DNA from: Capsicum annuum
Taxonomy: Eukaryota > Streptophyta > Magnoliopsida > Solanales > Solanaceae
Direction: 5' to 3'
NCBI RefSeq assembly: GCF_002878395.1
Contig: NC_061114.1
Span: forward strand, 141,490,422 to 141,554,421
DNA length: 64,000 nucleotides
Part shown: positions 62,482 through 64,000 of the stretch, in pieces
Layout: each line of letters opens with the position of its first letter
Position numbering within the stretch: position 1 is the stretch's first letter
The notes under the pieces: model-generated
The model's database searches: none
What the model saw: the letters and a program-made list of their open reading frames with translations, nothing else
What the model was told of the DNA's origin: nothing
Position numbers and translations under genes: made by a program

Positions 62482-64000
62482 ATGCATACTACACGTCTTA
62501 ACACCCACAAAGAAAAAACAAGATGCTCAAATAGGCTCACACAACAATTATGAACAAGAAGTAAATTCATGGATCATTACTAGAGACAACCTTTCATGGA
62601 TCATTACTAGAGACAACCTACCCTTAAGAATAGACTCATAAGTTGGCAAATTCATGCTTACCATTTAAGCAAAAAAATCATACAAATTACCCAACCTTTA
62701 TTAACCATGTGCCATCACAACAAGAAAGTTACCCATAATCACTCACAATCATGCAATTTCTAACAATATGGATATAAGAATCAAGTTGCGCTCACTCTCA
62801 CAAAGAATTCTCAAATTACAACTGATGACCATATGCTTGCACTTAGTGTAATGCTCCACTAATATCAGAATGCTAAGATTAGGATCAAATAGGTCTTTTA
62901 TGGGTTGTAATGCAGGCTAAAAGATGGGTAGGAACTATTTTGGCTAGAAATAGTGACTATCTTCCCTAAGCTCTTTATTACACTACATTATGCAACTAAG
63001 ACAAATTTCTAACAACCAATTTACACCACTTTCATCTATCCATATCTTTTATTTTCACCCCATCCCATAAAACTCAATTAATAGCACTATGGTGGGAGTA
63101 TGCAACCCTCTCAAATATTTTTTTTGCACCATTTCATGTTATGCACCCCTATGATAGCCACCCTCAACTTAAGTGATTTTCCATAGTTGAGGTGCACAAT
63201 GTTCAAGAAAGACCAAGGGAAAAAAAGGTTTATTATAACACGTCCAGGATAAAATTTGGAACTTTTTCAACAATTTTTGCTACTCCCAACGACATCAATT
63301 TCACACGTAAATAACTAGACTTTGGGGCATCAATTTCACCTTTTTCCTCTTATTGTCAACCTCCTAACTAAAATTGATTTTATATTAAAGTGCTTAGGAA
63401 CTTTTGGATCAAATTATGGTCTATTAAAGAATGGGTTAGGCTACATATGAGGCTAACAAAAGAACAAGCTAAAGGCTCAACAAGGCTAGCTATGATAATG
63501 TGCAAAGGTAGGTCAAAAGAAGGCATGAACAATGGCTATTAAAGAAATACCTAAATCATCTCCTAAACTTACAATCTTTATTTTATTTTGCACACACACC
63601 AGGAAAGTTCTAGCATCAGTTGGAATAAGAAATATACAACAATCTTACACACTCATAGCATATGGTCAACTCAATTAGGAGCATTATAGATTCTTGACCT
63701 AATAACTAAATGAATTCAAATAAAACCAACAATCATAACAAGAGTCATAACTAGAGCCTAGGTGTTTGAAATGTAATGATCCATCACATACTTATGTTAT
63801 AATGTCATGTGATCCACAAGAACAGTTACATGTAAGTAAATGACTAATTTTCTCTTATGACGGTCGTCATCCATCCATCATCGAGAAAAACACCTAATTA
63901 TGACTAAATCAAACAAACATCTAACAAGAAACTAAAAAAATAAAATAACTAATCCTATCACAAAAGTATTCTAAGGAGAAGGTACTATTTTCTTACAAAA
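62482..64000 (-). other. 3' noncoding region of a G-like element, running off the window
   Basis: No gene supported. Similar with divergence to 28190-28980 of G: AATAGGCTCACACAACAA, GGTTGTAATGCAGGCT, TATGATAGCCACCCTCAACTT at about 63151, and AGGAAAGTTCTAGCATC at about 63601. No LTR found at 62482, so it is truncated there. A 27-base direct tandem repeat lies at 62568-62621. Confidence 0.5.
62568..62621 (+). repeat. 27-base tandem duplication
   Basis: TCATGGATCATTACTAGAGA-containing unit present twice in a row, differing only at the last base. Confidence 0.75.

Overview
This window looks like plant nuclear heterochromatin, and every stretch I can identify is retrotransposon. It is AT-rich, and no host gene, rRNA or tRNA gene, or CRISPR array was found. 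The LTR and gag/pol styles (LTRs of about 2.3 kb, initiator-Met and tRNA-Asp primer binding sites, chromovirus-type integrase tails) fit a large-genome eudicot. Solanaceae is my best guess, from family resemblance recalled rather than searched. Nearly all coding sequence is broken by stops and frameshifts. The open frames are islands within retroelement pseudogenes or antisense shadows.

Layout. (1) 1-8563: two head-to-tail, 5'-truncated Ty3/gypsy chromovirus copies on + (E1, E2), each the 3' half of pol plus a 3' LTR of family A. (2) 8564-12340: a + strand LTR remnant abutting the gag-pol of a - strand Ty3/gypsy element (E4), whose PBS and long 5' LTR (family C) follow to about 15950. (3) 15950-51125: a - strand chromovirus (E3) whose 3' LTR/integrase end and left flank occur three times in tandem (copies X, Y, Z). 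Its integrase was interrupted by a non-autonomous LTR element (F; 41745-45786, TSD TGGTA). Only copy Z keeps the full gag-pol and a partial 5' LTR. (4) 26463-35454: a complete 9.0-kb LTR element (G), - strand, inserted in the family C LTR of copy Z. It has tRNA-Asp priming, Athila-like gag and protease. Where RT-RNaseH-integrase should lie it carries a long ORF resembling the plant 'putative transposon protein' family. (5) 51126-57012: the 5' LTR, PBS and leader of a + strand element (E5), split by a 3352-bp solo LTR with a perfect TSD (GTTTA). (6) 57013-62481: an LTR fragment, then a direct repeat of 7.07-12.16 kb. (7) 62482-64000: the 3' noncoding part of a G-like element running off the window.

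Relative order of events, from nesting: E3 inserted beside family C/R sequence; F inserted into the E3 integrase; two tandem duplications made X/Y/Z; G then entered copy Z only. E5 entered the E3 5' LTR, and a solo LTR later formed inside the E5 LTR. No gene network or undescribed system in the prokaryotic sense is present. The most interesting objects are elements G and F, non-autonomous retroelements with ORFs that are not standard gag-pol, and the traceable tandem duplication.
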